From Chitinophaga pinensis (GTDB taxonomy: Bacteria; Pseudomonadota; Gammaproteobacteria; Burkholderiales; SG8-41), in assembly GCA_943329075.2 (NCBI GenBank), contig CALQCM020000005.1:1-64000 (forward strand): 64,000 nt of DNA, in the 5' to 3' direction. This document shows, one piece after another, positions 18,655-27,405 of this stretch (positions within the stretch are counted from its first letter, which is position 1; each line of letters begins with the position of its first letter). The position numbers were made by a program, and so were the translations under genes. Below the pieces are notes generated by a model, which worked only from the letters and a program-made list of their open reading frames with translations, did not search any database and was not told the DNA's origin.

Positions 18655-19617
18655 ATGAAACTATCTATGCTAGTGCTTGGTGCCGTGCTTGCCTCAGTTG
18701 TCGCGGAGGCTACATTTGGCCAGGTTTACCCTAGCAGGCCAGTTCGCTTGATCGTTCCGTTCGCCCCTGGCGGCGGGACTGATATTTTGGCTCGGGTTAT
18801 CGCTCAGCGCGTATCGGAGTCTCTGGGGCAGTCGGTGGTGGTCGATAATAGAGGCGGAGGAGGGGGCAGTATAGGAACCGAGATGGCTGTGCGAGCAAGT
18901 CCGGATGGCTATACATTGATCTTCGTGTCGGGTAGTTATGCTGCTGCTGCTGCACTTTACAAACTTCCCTATGATCCTGTTGCGGACATACAACCCATCT
19001 CAATGGTGGGTGAAACAGGGTTCTTGATGGCCGTTCATCCCAGCATGCCAGTCAAAAGCACGAAAGAACTCATTGCCTACGCAAAGGCCAATCCGGGAAA
19101 GGTGAACTTCGGGTCAGTAGGCACGGGTAGTGTGATGCATTTGTCGATGGAGCTCTTCAAACTTGAGACGAAGACGGATCTTAATCACATACCGTATAAA
19201 GGAGGCGGCCCTGCTCTTAATGCGATTATCGGTGGTCAGATACAGCTGACTGCGATAAGTATCCTGGCAACGATACCTCACGTTAAGTCGGGACGATTGA
19301 GAGCAATCGGTGTAACTACAACTAAGCGTTCTGCCGCAATTCCGGATGTGCCAACAATTGGTGAGACTGTTCCCGGATATGAGGTATTCCATTGGTACGG
19401 CGTTTGGGGGCCCAAGGGCCTGCCTAAGGAGGTGGTTGCGCTTTGGAATCGCGAGATAGGGAGAGTGCTTCAATCGGAAGATATGAAAACCCGAATGGCG
19501 GGCGAAGGACTCGAAGCGGTCAGTGGCCAACCGGAGCATTTCCGGAATGTAATCAAACGCGATGTGGAGAAATGGCGAAGAGTAGTTAAGGAGGTCGGGA
19601 TTTCCGCATCGGACTGA
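18655..19617 (+). CDS. Bug/TctC solute-binding protein
   Basis: 320-residue Bug protein with signal peptide ending near EATFGQ and the standard YPSRPVRLIVPFAPGGGTD, DNRGGGGGSIGTEMA and SPDGYT motifs. The ligand-domain stretch HIPYKGGGPALNAIIGGQ is typical. It is followed by the second nitrilase gene, so the Bug-nitrilase pairing seen at 2617-4821 occurs here too, but in the reverse order. Confidence 0.93.
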   Translation: MKLSMLVLGAVLASVVAEATFGQVYPSRPVRLIVPFAPGGGTDILARVIAQRVSESLGQSVVVDNRGGGGGSIGTEMAVRASPDGYTLIFVSGSYAAAAALYKLPYDPVADIQPISMVGETGFLMAVHPSMPVKSTKELIAYAKANPGKVNFGSVGTGSVMHLSMELFKLETKTDLNHIPYKGGGPALNAIIGGQIQLTAISILATIPHVKSGRLRAIGVTTTKRSAAIPDVPTIGETVPGYEVFHWYGVWGPKGLPKEVVALWNREIGRVLQSEDMKTRMAGEGLEAVSGQPEHFRNVIKRDVEKWRRVVKEVGISASD

Positions 19618-19679
19618 TTTGATGGATTATTCATACGTGAATTGTTGAAAGATTAAAATTCAATAGGGAGGACGGGAAA

Positions 19680-20762
19680 GTGGGCGACAAATATCCGAAG
19701 CTTAAAGTGGCCGCCATTCAGGCGGCGCCGATCTTTCTGAACCGGGAAGCAACGGTAGAAAAGGCGTGTGCGCTCATCAAGGAGGCTGGCGCAGCGGGCG
19801 CCAGTGTGGTTGGCTTCCCAGAAGGATTCATTCCTGGCCACCCGCTTTGGTATCACTTCCATCCCGCGACCAGCAGTCACAGCCTTAAACTGGCTACTGA
19901 GCTGTTCAAAAATGCAGTAGAGATCCCGGGACCGGCCACGGACCCATTATGCCGCGCCGCGCGTGAAGCGCGAGTGCACGTCGTGATGGGCCTGTGCGAA
20001 AAACGCCCTGGCACATTTGGCACATTGTTTAATACTCAGCTATTTATTGATGATGAGGGTCGCATTCTCGGTAAGCATCAAAAGTTGGTTCCGACAGTTG
20101 GTGAGCGCTTGGTTCATACGGGTGGCTATGGTGACACGTTACATGCGTTTCAAACAAAGTACGGAAAGATCAGCGGACTTATCTGCGGAGAGAATTCGAA
20201 TCCCTTGGCGGTCTTTGCGCTCATAGCCGAGGGAACTATGATTCATGTGGCCAGTTGGCCTAGTACCCGCAATAAAGGATCCAGTTTTCCCGCCTCCGAC
20301 CGAGCGGAAAGCGCTGGACGCGCCGTTGCCATGATGTCGAAAGCATACGTCATTAATGCTCTTGGAGCATTGAATGAGCCAATGATTGAAATGCTTGCCG
20401 CTACGGACGAAGATAGAGCATTTCTTCACAACCCGAATAATAGCGGTGGGTCCACGATCGTCAATCCCCTCAGCGATGTGATCGCAGGACCGCTCGGCAT
20501 GGGAGAGGGCATTCTTTATGCAGATATTGATTTGGAGAACGGGGTTCGCGCAAAAATTTCGCACGACTTTGCCGGGCATTACAACCGAGCCGACATTTTT
20601 AATGTGCGCATAAATAGAACTGCACCACAGCTACATCAATCCTATGAAATTACAGATGATGAGGTGTCGGGAGTGCTGCTGAGGCAAGGTGATTCTGCGG
20701 AAAGCGGAGAGCAGGAAAGCCTTATTGAGAAAACGTTTACTCGGTCGGTCGTCCAAAAATGA
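19680..20762 (+). CDS. Nitrilase-family hydrolase, copy 2
   Basis: 360-residue nitrilase with intact catalytic residues E48 (GFPEGF), K135 (KHQKLVP) and C169 (LICGENSN). It is closely related to the copy at 3706-4821 through residue 300 or so, then the C-termini differ. The start is GTG at 19680 preceded by AGGGAGGACGGG. It is the last gene of the plus-strand cluster. Likely product is a carboxylic acid plus ammonia from a nitrile, but the true substrate is unknown. Confidence 0.87.
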   Translation: MGDKYPKLKVAAIQAAPIFLNREATVEKACALIKEAGAAGASVVGFPEGFIPGHPLWYHFHPATSSHSLKLATELFKNAVEIPGPATDPLCRAAREARVHVVMGLCEKRPGTFGTLFNTQLFIDDEGRILGKHQKLVPTVGERLVHTGGYGDTLHAFQTKYGKISGLICGENSNPLAVFALIAEGTMIHVASWPSTRNKGSSFPASDRAESAGRAVAMMSKAYVINALGALNEPMIEMLAATDEDRAFLHNPNNSGGSTIVNPLSDVIAGPLGMGEGILYADIDLENGVRAKISHDFAGHYNRADIFNVRINRTAPQLHQSYEITDDEVSGVLLRQGDSAESGEQESLIEKTFTRSVVQK

Positions 20763-21306
20763 CAGATGGAGTGTGGATGACGTGACTGGTTTTTTTATGC
20801 CAATTGAGCGTTGTGTTCAATTTAGGGAAAGTGGATCAACCGAGTGCATCTGAGGGAGGCGATTCTCGTTTAGGCCTGCTGGCAGAGCAGGTGGCGCCAT
20901 AATCGGTCGGCCATTACTATGCAATTGTCATTAATACAGGCTGTTGCGCGATCACATTTTCGTGGAGGATAAGTTCCATCGATTTTCTACGCACGTCGGC
21001 ATCAGATTTAATAATTGCGGAGCAGTCCAGAGAGACGAGGCATCCGCTACGTACATGGTCATATTTAGATACCACAGGCGGAATTTGAACTGTCTGAATG
21101 CATTCGCCGCGGAGGCGCGTGAACGCATGTAGCGATAGCTTTAACTAAACGCGAACGTCAGCTTGCGAGAAAAATAGAACGGCCAGTTTCGGGAAATGCG
21201 ATCGGCCATAGTCGACCCGATGCTGCAGGTCAAACCATCAGCGGTTCAACGACAGGTATTCTTTGATTACCAAATGCCGCTCTGGGTCAATTTCTTTACC
21301 GAAGCA
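20763..21306. other. Intergenic region, no recognised gene
   Basis: About 540 bases after the nitrilase gene. Only a 62-residue plus-strand frame (20944-21132) without signature is present. It may be decayed DNA near the island edge. Confidence 0.4.
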
Positions 21307-21909
21307 CTATATTTCGGTCAGATATCGCGCGACCGCTTCGCTCTGCGTTTCAACCGGTTCGGGTGATCCGCTTTGGTCCTTGATCATCTGTCCTAGCGAC
21401 GGAAAAGTTGAGCGATCAATGCGATAGTCGCCAGCCCACAGCTTGGAGCGCATGAGCGCCTTCGGACAGTGCAAATACGCTTCCTCGACGAAGACTTCGA
21501 TCACCATGCGAGTAGGATGCCGTTCATGGGGAAATTGGCGCAGGAGTTCCGCTTCATTTCTGAGTTTTGCGTTGCCGTTGACGCGCAGAGTCTCATCAAT
21601 ACCGGGAATAAGAAAAATCATACCGATTTTTCCCGTTTGCACAATGTTGGTGAACGAGTCCAGACGATTGTTGCCAAGGGCATCGGGAAGATGCAACGTC
21701 TTGTCGTCAACTACACGCACAAAGCCGGGTGCACCGCCACGCGGTGATGCATCCACGTGCCCATCCTTGCCGGCGGTGGCGATGACGAGAAATGGCGCCA
21801 GGCTAATGAAGCGCAGGCAGTGCTGATCAAGGCGGTCCAGTTGCTTGGCTACAGCCCGCGGCTTGGGTGCGGGAAAGGTTTTACGCAGATCCTCCACTGT
21901 CTCGATCAT
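21307..21909 (-). CDS. PPOX-type flavoprotein (pyridoxamine-phosphate-oxidase-like fold)
   Basis: 200-residue protein of the split-barrel FMN-binding group, similar to the MSMEG_1061 family. The start is set at MIETVEDLRKTFP (21909), dropping 24 unlikely residues of the longer frame. Typical stretches are FLVIATAGKDGHVDASPRGG, LPDALGNNRLDS and VFVEEAYLHCPKALMRSKLW. Members bind FMN or a deazaflavin; the reaction is not known. It stands alone, oriented toward the nitrilase gene, close to the island boundary. Confidence 0.85.
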   Translation of the reverse strand: MIETVEDLRKTFPAPKPRAVAKQLDRLDQHCLRFISLAPFLVIATAGKDGHVDASPRGGAPGFVRVVDDKTLHLPDALGNNRLDSFTNIVQTGKIGMIFLIPGIDETLRVNGNAKLRNEAELLRQFPHERHPTRMVIEVFVEEAYLHCPKALMRSKLWAGDYRIDRSTFPSLGQMIKDQSGSPEPVETQSEAVARYLTEI

Positions 21910-22304
21910 CGGTTTCGCGCTCCGTTTAAATGAATTTTTTCCATCAGCGAGCAAGGTTTGTAGGCGGAAAAACCTGGCCAAGCTTATTTCAATATAAATA
22001 TACAGCCTAGATTGACGCGAAGCTGAAGCATTTCCTACGCTTTCCCCAACTCAACGACCGCAGCTTTGCCGTTTGTTTCGTCGGGCATCGCGATCACGAG
22101 AAGGTTCGCCACGATGATCGTTCTGCGCCTTCTGAGGGGTATCCAACCTTCAACGCTGAAGCAAGCCTGCCTTCCCTTTCCGTGGGGCAATGGTGGGGCA
22201 GTTGTTGGCAGAAAACGGCAAATGTCTGAAACAAGCGGCAACAAGAGAGGCCTGATTCTATTGTGTTGTTTGATTGTGGCGTGTTGTGGTTTTTAAGTAA
22301 AATA
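21910..22304. other. Island-side sequence before the tRNA fragment
   Basis: AT-richer non-coding stretch ending at the attachment-site fragment. A minus-strand frame of 69 residues (22035-22244) has no recognised family. No integrase gene is visible. Confidence 0.4.
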
Positions 22305-22352
22305 GGACTCATAATCCGTTGGTCCTCGGTTCAAGTCCGAGAGGGCCCACCA
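22305..22352 (+). other. 3' half of a CAU-anticodon tRNA, probable attachment site
   Basis: GGACTCATAATCC gives the anticodon loop CTCATAA and 3' anticodon stem; CTCGG-TTCAAGT-CCGAG is a complete T arm; AGGGCCC-A-CCA is the 3' acceptor strand with encoded CCA. The 5' half of the tRNA (D arm, 5' acceptor GGGCCCT) is missing, and the anticodon stem stops pairing just upstream of GGA. This is what integration into the 3' half of a tRNA gene leaves at one end of an island. The tRNA is likely Ile2 (CAU) or elongator Met. Confidence 0.8.
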
Positions 22353-22415
22353 CCATTTCGAACAGGCGGCGCCGGCAGCCTTCCGGCGCGACCGCCGCAT
22401 ACCCGGAGAACCGCT

Positions 22416-23396
22416 ATGAATGTTGCCAGGCTTTGCGCAAGTCGTGCGATTTTTGCATTGCTGCCTGCGTTGTTCGCGCCGCCACTGAACGCGGCGGCCT
22501 ATCCGGACAAACCGCTGCGCTGGGTGGTGCCCTCGGTGGCCGGCGGCGCCACCGATACCACCACCCGCATCATCGCGCCCAAACTCGGCGAAGCGCTCGG
22601 GCAGATGGTGGTGATCGAAAACAAGGGCGGCGCCAGTGGCAACATCGGTGCCGAGTTCGTGGCTCGCGCCGCCCCGGACGGTTATACATTTCTGACGGCG
22701 ATCGCGTCGAACGCGAGCAACGTCGCCCTGATGAAAAAAGTGCCCTTCGACCTGGTGCGCGACTTTGCGCCGGTGTCGCTGATGGTGACGGTGCCGGAGA
22801 TGATCCTCTCGCATCCATCGTTGCCGGCGAAAAACGTGCGCGAGTTGATCGCGCTGGCGAAAGCGCATCCGGGCCAGTTGCAGTATTCAACCGGCGGCAT
22901 CGGTTCCATCCAGCATATGGGCATGGAACTGTTCCTGCTGACGACGGGCACGAAGATGATGCACGTGCCCTACAAGGCCACGCATCCGGCGCTGATCGAT
23001 GCGCTCGCCGGCCACGTGCCGATCACGGTGGTGGCGAGCATCACCGGGCTGCCGCACATGCGTTCGGGCCGGTTGCGCGCCTACGGCATCACCAGTGCCA
23101 AGCGCATGTCGATCGCGCCGGAGATTCCGACCATCGGCGAGCAGGGCGTCGAGGGCTACGAGGCGGTACAGTGGTTCGGCATTCTGGCGCCGGCCGGCAC
23201 GCCGCGCGAAATTGTTACCAAACTGCATACTGCGGTGCTGCGCACGATGCAGGATCCGGACATCAAAAAGCGCTTTCTCGACGATGGCGCAGAAATCACG
23301 CTCAGCGCCACGCCGGAGGATTTCGGCAACATGGTGCGCGGCGAAGTGGCGAAATGGGCGCGGGTCGTCAAAGAAGCCCGCATTCAGGCGGAATAA
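22416..23396 (+). CDS. Bug/TctC solute-binding protein
   Basis: 326-residue Bug protein starting at the ATG at 22416; the frame continues upstream through the tRNA fragment, so the longer start is excluded. The signal peptide ends near APPLNAAA. Motifs are YPDKPLRWVVPSVAGGATD, ENKGGASGNIGAEF and APDGYT. First gene of the GC-rich side. The next gene starts 22 bases downstream, so they are probably one operon. Confidence 0.93.
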   Translation: MNVARLCASRAIFALLPALFAPPLNAAAYPDKPLRWVVPSVAGGATDTTTRIIAPKLGEALGQMVVIENKGGASGNIGAEFVARAAPDGYTFLTAIASNASNVALMKKVPFDLVRDFAPVSLMVTVPEMILSHPSLPAKNVRELIALAKAHPGQLQYSTGGIGSIQHMGMELFLLTTGTKMMHVPYKATHPALIDALAGHVPITVVASITGLPHMRSGRLRAYGITSAKRMSIAPEIPTIGEQGVEGYEAVQWFGILAPAGTPREIVTKLHTAVLRTMQDPDIKKRFLDDGAEITLSATPEDFGNMVRGEVAKWARVVKEARIQAE

Positions 23397-23418
23397 ACGG
23401 CAGGCAAGGGGGCGGGCG

Positions 23419-24393
23419 GTGGCGGTGATTCTGGATTACGCAACAATGGACGGCGCGCTGTCGATGCGCGACGTGATCGATCTGCTCGAACGCGCGCTCG
23501 CGCATGAGGCCGCCGGCCAAACGGACGTCTCGCAAAAATACATCACTGAATTCGCCGGCGGTGCGATGCGCATGCTGGTGGCTGCGGACCACGCTGCCGG
23601 TTATCTCGCCACCAAGGCCTACCATTCAATCGACGGCGCCGGGGTGCGCTATGTCGTCACGTTGTATCGATTGAAAGACGGCGAACTGCTGGCCTGGCTC
23701 GACGGGCAGTTGATCACCGATCTGCGCACCGGCGGTGCCAGCGGCGTGATTGCGCGCAAGGTGCCGCTCGCCGGCGCAGTAACGGTGGGCATCATCGGCT
23801 CCGGCAATCAGGCGCGCATGCAGCTCGAAAGTCTGGCTGCCGTCTATGACGTCAAAGCCGCGTCGGTCTACAGCCCGACCGTCGCCAACCGCGAAGCCTA
23901 TGCGCGCGAGATGTCGGCAAAGCTCGGCATCACGGTGACGCCGGTGGCCTCGGCGCAAGCCGCGGTGCGCGGCCACAAGGTGGTCGCGGCGGCAAGCAGT
24001 GCGCGCAGCCCAGAGCCGGTGTTGCGTGGCGAATGGCTGGCCGATTGCAAATTGCTCTGTGCGGTCGGCAATACGCGCAAGCAGTTTGCCGAGGTCGATG
24101 TTGACTGCTTTCGACGCGCCGCGCTGGTGGTGGCCGATTCGCCGCATGCCGTGCACGAAGCCGGCGATTTGATCCGGGCGGCGCAAGCCGGCGCGCTGCC
24201 GGCGGAAAAACTCAAGACGCTGGCGCAGGTTGTCGCCGGTGATGCGGTGCTGCCGGCCGACGGCATGATCGCCTTCAAGTCGGTCGGCACGGCGTTGCAG
24301 GATGTGGCGCTGGCGGGGCGTTATTACGAATTGCTCGGTGCGCGTGCTGGATTGCCGGGCAAGGCGGATTTTCCCCGCCCGCGCGACGCTTGA
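23419..24393 (+). CDS. Ornithine cyclodeaminase/mu-crystallin family protein
   Basis: 324-residue NAD(P)-dependent enzyme of the ornithine cyclodeaminase family, whose members include ketimine reductases, alanine dehydrogenases and ornithine cyclodeaminase. The Rossmann motif is VGIIGSGNQARMQLESL (around residue 120-135). The substrate-arginine region is LATKAYHSI. The start is GTG at 23419 after a purine-rich stretch. Which amino or keto acid it acts on is not clear. Placement after a Bug gene and before DapA-like genes suggests catabolism of an imported keto or amino acid. Confidence 0.85.
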   Translation: MAVILDYATMDGALSMRDVIDLLERALAHEAAGQTDVSQKYITEFAGGAMRMLVAADHAAGYLATKAYHSIDGAGVRYVVTLYRLKDGELLAWLDGQLITDLRTGGASGVIARKVPLAGAVTVGIIGSGNQARMQLESLAAVYDVKAASVYSPTVANREAYAREMSAKLGITVTPVASAQAAVRGHKVVAAASSARSPEPVLRGEWLADCKLLCAVGNTRKQFAEVDVDCFRRAALVVADSPHAVHEAGDLIRAAQAGALPAEKLKTLAQVVAGDAVLPADGMIAFKSVGTALQDVALAGRYYELLGARAGLPGKADFPRPRDA

Positions 24394-24434
24394 GGATTAC
24401 ATAAGCGCAGGACGAGGTTATGTTCCAATTCGGC

Positions 24435-24492
24435 ATTCCCGCGAAAGCGGGAATCCAGGATGAAAACCCCTGGGTCCCCGCTTTCGCGGGGA
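24435..24492. repeat. REP-like paired hairpin
   Basis: Two palindromes, one around CCCGCGAAAGCGGG and the other around CCCCGCTTTCGCGGGG, separated by about 20 bases. The same motif recurs at 47211-47268 and 48700-48767. A dispersed extragenic palindromic family. Confidence 0.85.
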
Positions 24493-24568
24493 CGACGGAT
24501 TTTCTGTCAGCAGGTTAGGTCATGTTCAATAATTTATTCACATCGTTTCAGATTGGGAAGGAATCTTA

Positions 24569-25486
24569 ATGCCAATTAATCTTCATGGCGTGATGCAGGC
24601 CCCGGTTACTCCGTTGAAAGACGATTTCAGTTTCGATGGCGACGGTTTCGCCAAGATGGTGGACTTTCACGTCCGCCACGGCGCGCCGGCGATTGCCTGG
24701 CCGCACCACAAGGCCGAGTCGCTCAATCTGACGATAGCCGAGCGCAAGCTCGGTGCCGAGATCGCGGTCAAGACTGTTGCCGGCCGCGTGCCGGTGTCGA
24801 TTTTCACCGGCACCCTGTGCGAGGAAGATTCTCTCGATATCGCCAAACACGCGCAGAAAATCGGCGCCGACCTGCTGCTGACGATTTCGCCGTACTGCCG
24901 GCGGCCGACGCAGGAAGAAATATTCGATTCGATCGTGCGCATCGCCACCCACACCGATCTGCCGATGCTCACCTACAACTCGCCGTGGCGCAATGGCGAG
25001 GGCGTGGAGTTCACCGGTGAACTGACGCAGCGCCTGATCGAGCGCCTGCCCAACTATATCGGCATGAAGGACGCCAGTTTCCACAGCGAAAAGTTCATGG
25101 AGATCTCGCGCATCTCGCTGAAAATGCGGCCGGGTTTCGCCATCATCATGGGCGTCGAACACCTGCTGGCCTCGTATCCGCTAGGCGCCTGCGGTTCGTT
25201 CTCTTCGTCGGGTGCGATTGCGCCGAATCTCTGCAACAAATACTTCGCTGCACTGGTGGCCAACGACTGGCCGCTCGCGCGTGAATGTCAGTACAAGATT
25301 TCACGGTTGTGGCGCGTCTTCAAGGAGCAGTACCCGTCGTCGCTGAAAGGCGCCATGATCATGATGGGGCGCCCGGTCGGGCCCACGCGTTCGCCGTTGC
25401 CCACCGCAACCAAGGAACGCATCGCCTTCCTGCGCCAGCAGCTTGAAGAACTCAACATCCTGCAGACCGAGCCGCACGGCTGGTAA
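24569..25486 (+). CDS. DapA-family aldolase/dehydratase with catalytic lysine
   Basis: 305-residue member of the dihydrodipicolinate synthase/N-acetylneuraminate lyase superfamily, class I TIM-barrel aldolases that form a Schiff base with an oxo acid. The lysine is K167 (IGMKDAS) and the active-site tyrosine Y136 (MLTYNSP). The carboxylate-binding loop, GTTGE in E. coli DapA, reads PHHKAES here, so it is not a lysine-pathway enzyme. It ends EPHGW. It sits 34 bases upstream of a second DapA-like gene that lacks the lysine. A near-identical pairing occurs at 45175-47035. Confidence 0.88.
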   Translation: MPINLHGVMQAPVTPLKDDFSFDGDGFAKMVDFHVRHGAPAIAWPHHKAESLNLTIAERKLGAEIAVKTVAGRVPVSIFTGTLCEEDSLDIAKHAQKIGADLLLTISPYCRRPTQEEIFDSIVRIATHTDLPMLTYNSPWRNGEGVEFTGELTQRLIERLPNYIGMKDASFHSEKFMEISRISLKMRPGFAIIMGVEHLLASYPLGACGSFSSSGAIAPNLCNKYFAALVANDWPLARECQYKISRLWRVFKEQYPSSLKGAMIMMGRPVGPTRSPLPTATKERIAFLRQQLEELNILQTEPHGW

Positions 25487-25520
25487 ATCAAAAAAACGCG
25501 AAACGAGAGAGAACAAGATC

Positions 25521-26435
25521 ATGGCTAATTTCAAACCCGGTCTGGTGCATGCACCGGTCACGCCGTTCAAGGCCGACCACAGCATCGACTATGAAACCTA
25601 CGCGAAACTTATTGAGTTCCACCTGAAAAACGGCGCCGAGGCGATTGCCGCGCCGATGCCCGCGGGCGAAGACATGAGCCTGAAGGACGACGAACAGGGT
25701 GTGCTGCTCGACTTCGTCATCAAACAGGTGAAGGGCCGTGTGCCGGTCATTGCGCATGTCAGCGACGCGGGCACCACCATCGCCATCGAACGCGCCCAGC
25801 ATGCCGCCAAAGCGGGTGCCGCGGCGATCGTGTCGCATCCGCCCTATTTCTGGCATCCGAAGGCCAGCATGGTCACCGAGCACCTCGCGCAGATCGGCAA
25901 CGCGACCCAGCTGCCGTTTTTCCTGTGCAGCCCGCCGGTGGAAGACGTCGGTACGCCACTGACCACTGAAATCATGCTCGATGTCATCGATCGTGTGCCG
26001 ACGCTGTGCGGCGTGGTCGATGCGACGATGGATTTCGTCATCATGGTCGAAACCGTTTCGCTGGGCAGTGCCAAGCGTTCGGGGTTTCAGCTGATTCCGG
26101 GCACCGATTACATGGTGCCGGCCGGTGCGATCGGCGGCATGGGCGTGTTCTCGCCGCTGGCCGCGGTTGCGCCGAAGCTGGTGAAGCAGGTCTACGAGTT
26201 GTGCACCAAACAGCAGTTCACGCAGGCGCGCGCGGCGCAGGAAGACCTTGCCGAACTCGCGCACTGTCTGAAGCTCGCGGGTCTGGCCGGCCTCAAGGGT
26301 GCGTTGCGCGCGATGGGGCGTGATTGCGGAGAACCGCGGCCGCCGGCACGCGCGCTGACCGAGGCAGAACACCGCAAACTCGCCGCCGGCCTGCAGGCGA
26401 TGAAATTTATGCAGGCTGAACCGCGCGGCTGGTAG
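25521..26435 (+). CDS. DapA-like protein lacking the Schiff-base lysine
   Basis: 304-residue DapA-superfamily protein starting at MANFKPG. In the strand that carries the Schiff-base lysine it reads LCGVVDATMD, with V166 where IGMKDAS of its neighbour has lysine. The active-site tyrosine is C136 (FFLCSPP). In contrast, the loop AGEDMSL keeps the glycine-glutamate of the canonical carboxylate-binding region. No frameshift or stop is present, so this is a maintained gene, not a decaying one. It may be a regulatory or structural subunit of the preceding enzyme, or catalyse a different reaction. It ends EPRGW. Confidence 0.85.
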   Translation: MANFKPGLVHAPVTPFKADHSIDYETYAKLIEFHLKNGAEAIAAPMPAGEDMSLKDDEQGVLLDFVIKQVKGRVPVIAHVSDAGTTIAIERAQHAAKAGAAAIVSHPPYFWHPKASMVTEHLAQIGNATQLPFFLCSPPVEDVGTPLTTEIMLDVIDRVPTLCGVVDATMDFVIMVETVSLGSAKRSGFQLIPGTDYMVPAGAIGGMGVFSPLAAVAPKLVKQVYELCTKQQFTQARAAQEDLAELAHCLKLAGLAGLKGALRAMGRDCGEPRPPARALTEAEHRKLAAGLQAMKFMQAEPRGW

Positions 26436-26460
26436 ATGCATAGATAGAGAGCAGAAAATC

Positions 26461-27405
26461 ATGAAGGCACTTCGCAGCGCGGCGGCACTCGTTGCCGCCG
26501 TCATCTGCGCCGCCGCGCAGGCGCAGTCCTATCCGGCGAAGCCGGTGCGGTTTGTCACCTCCGAACCCGGCGGTGGTAACGACATCGCCGCACGCGTGCT
26601 GGCCGAAGGTTTGACAACCAGTCTTGGCCAGCGCGTGATTGTCGACAACCGCGGCATCGTTGCTGCGGAAATTGCCAAGAACGCCAACCCCGATGGTTAT
26701 ACCTTGCTCGTCTACGGCGCCAACATCTGGCTGTTGCCGTATTTGCGTGAGCATGTGGCGTGGGACCCGCTGCGCGACTTTGCGCCGATCACCATCGCGG
26801 TGCAGTTGCCCAACGTGCTTGTCGTTCATCCGACGGTGCCGGTGAAAAGCGTGCGCGAGTTGATCGATTACGCCAAAGCGCGGCCGGGCAAACTGGATTA
26901 CGCCGCCGGCACCATTGGGGTGTCGCCGCATTTGTCAGCCGAGTTGTTCAAGGCGATGACCAGCATCGATATCGTCCGCGTGCCGTACAAAGGCGGCGGC
27001 CCGGCGTTGAACGGCCTGATTGCCGGCGAAACCCATTTGATGTTTCCGAATGTGGGCGGGGCGATGCCGCATATGAAATCGGGCCGCGTGCGCGCGCTGG
27101 CGGTGTCGAGTGCACAGCCGTCGGCGCTGGCGCCGGGTCTGCCGACGATCGCCGCCACGGTGCCGGGTTATGAATTTTCCGCCGTGATCTGCCTGTATGC
27201 GCCGGCGAAAACACCGCCCGCAATCGTTGAACAACTCAACCGCGAAGCGGTGCGCGTGCTCAAATCGCCGGAGGTGAAAGAACGTTTGTTCAATTCCGGC
27301 GCAGAAGTGGTGGCCAATTCGGCGCGCGAGTTCGCCGCCTACATGAAGGCCGATATGCAGAAAATGGGAAAGGTGATCAGGGATGCAGGCATCAAAGCGG
27401 AATGA
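26461..27405 (+). CDS. Bug/TctC solute-binding protein
   Basis: 314-residue Bug protein 25 bases after the lysine-less DapA-like gene. Signal peptide ends near ICAAAQA. Motifs: YPAKPVRFVTSEPGGGND, DNRGIVAAEIA, NPDGYT and RVPYKGGGPALNGLIAGE. It belongs to the same subgroup as the island Bug at 9281. Its 3' end overlaps the following SDR gene by 23 bases, indicating translational coupling. Confidence 0.93.
   Translation: MKALRSAAALVAAVICAAAQAQSYPAKPVRFVTSEPGGGNDIAARVLAEGLTTSLGQRVIVDNRGIVAAEIAKNANPDGYTLLVYGANIWLLPYLREHVAWDPLRDFAPITIAVQLPNVLVVHPTVPVKSVRELIDYAKARPGKLDYAAGTIGVSPHLSAELFKAMTSIDIVRVPYKGGGPALNGLIAGETHLMFPNVGGAMPHMKSGRVRALAVSSAQPSALAPGLPTIAATVPGYEFSAVICLYAPAKTPPAIVEQLNREAVRVLKSPEVKERLFNSGAEVVANSAREFAAYMKADMQKMGKVIRDAGIKAE

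Noticed and set aside
20944-21132. 62-residue frame after the second nitrilase gene
   Set aside because: No motif or ribosome-binding site; likely chance.
22305-22352. A functional tRNA gene
   Set aside because: No 5' acceptor strand or D arm upstream, and the anticodon stem does not close.
22319-23428. 369-residue plus-strand frame over the first Bug gene of the GC-rich part
   Set aside because: Shifted shadow of the Bug gene, Arg/Gly-rich, no motif.
25488-26504. 338-residue open frame antisense to the second DapA-like gene
   Set aside because: High-GC antisense frame; composition rich in Arg and His, with no family motif, while the plus strand has a clear gene.
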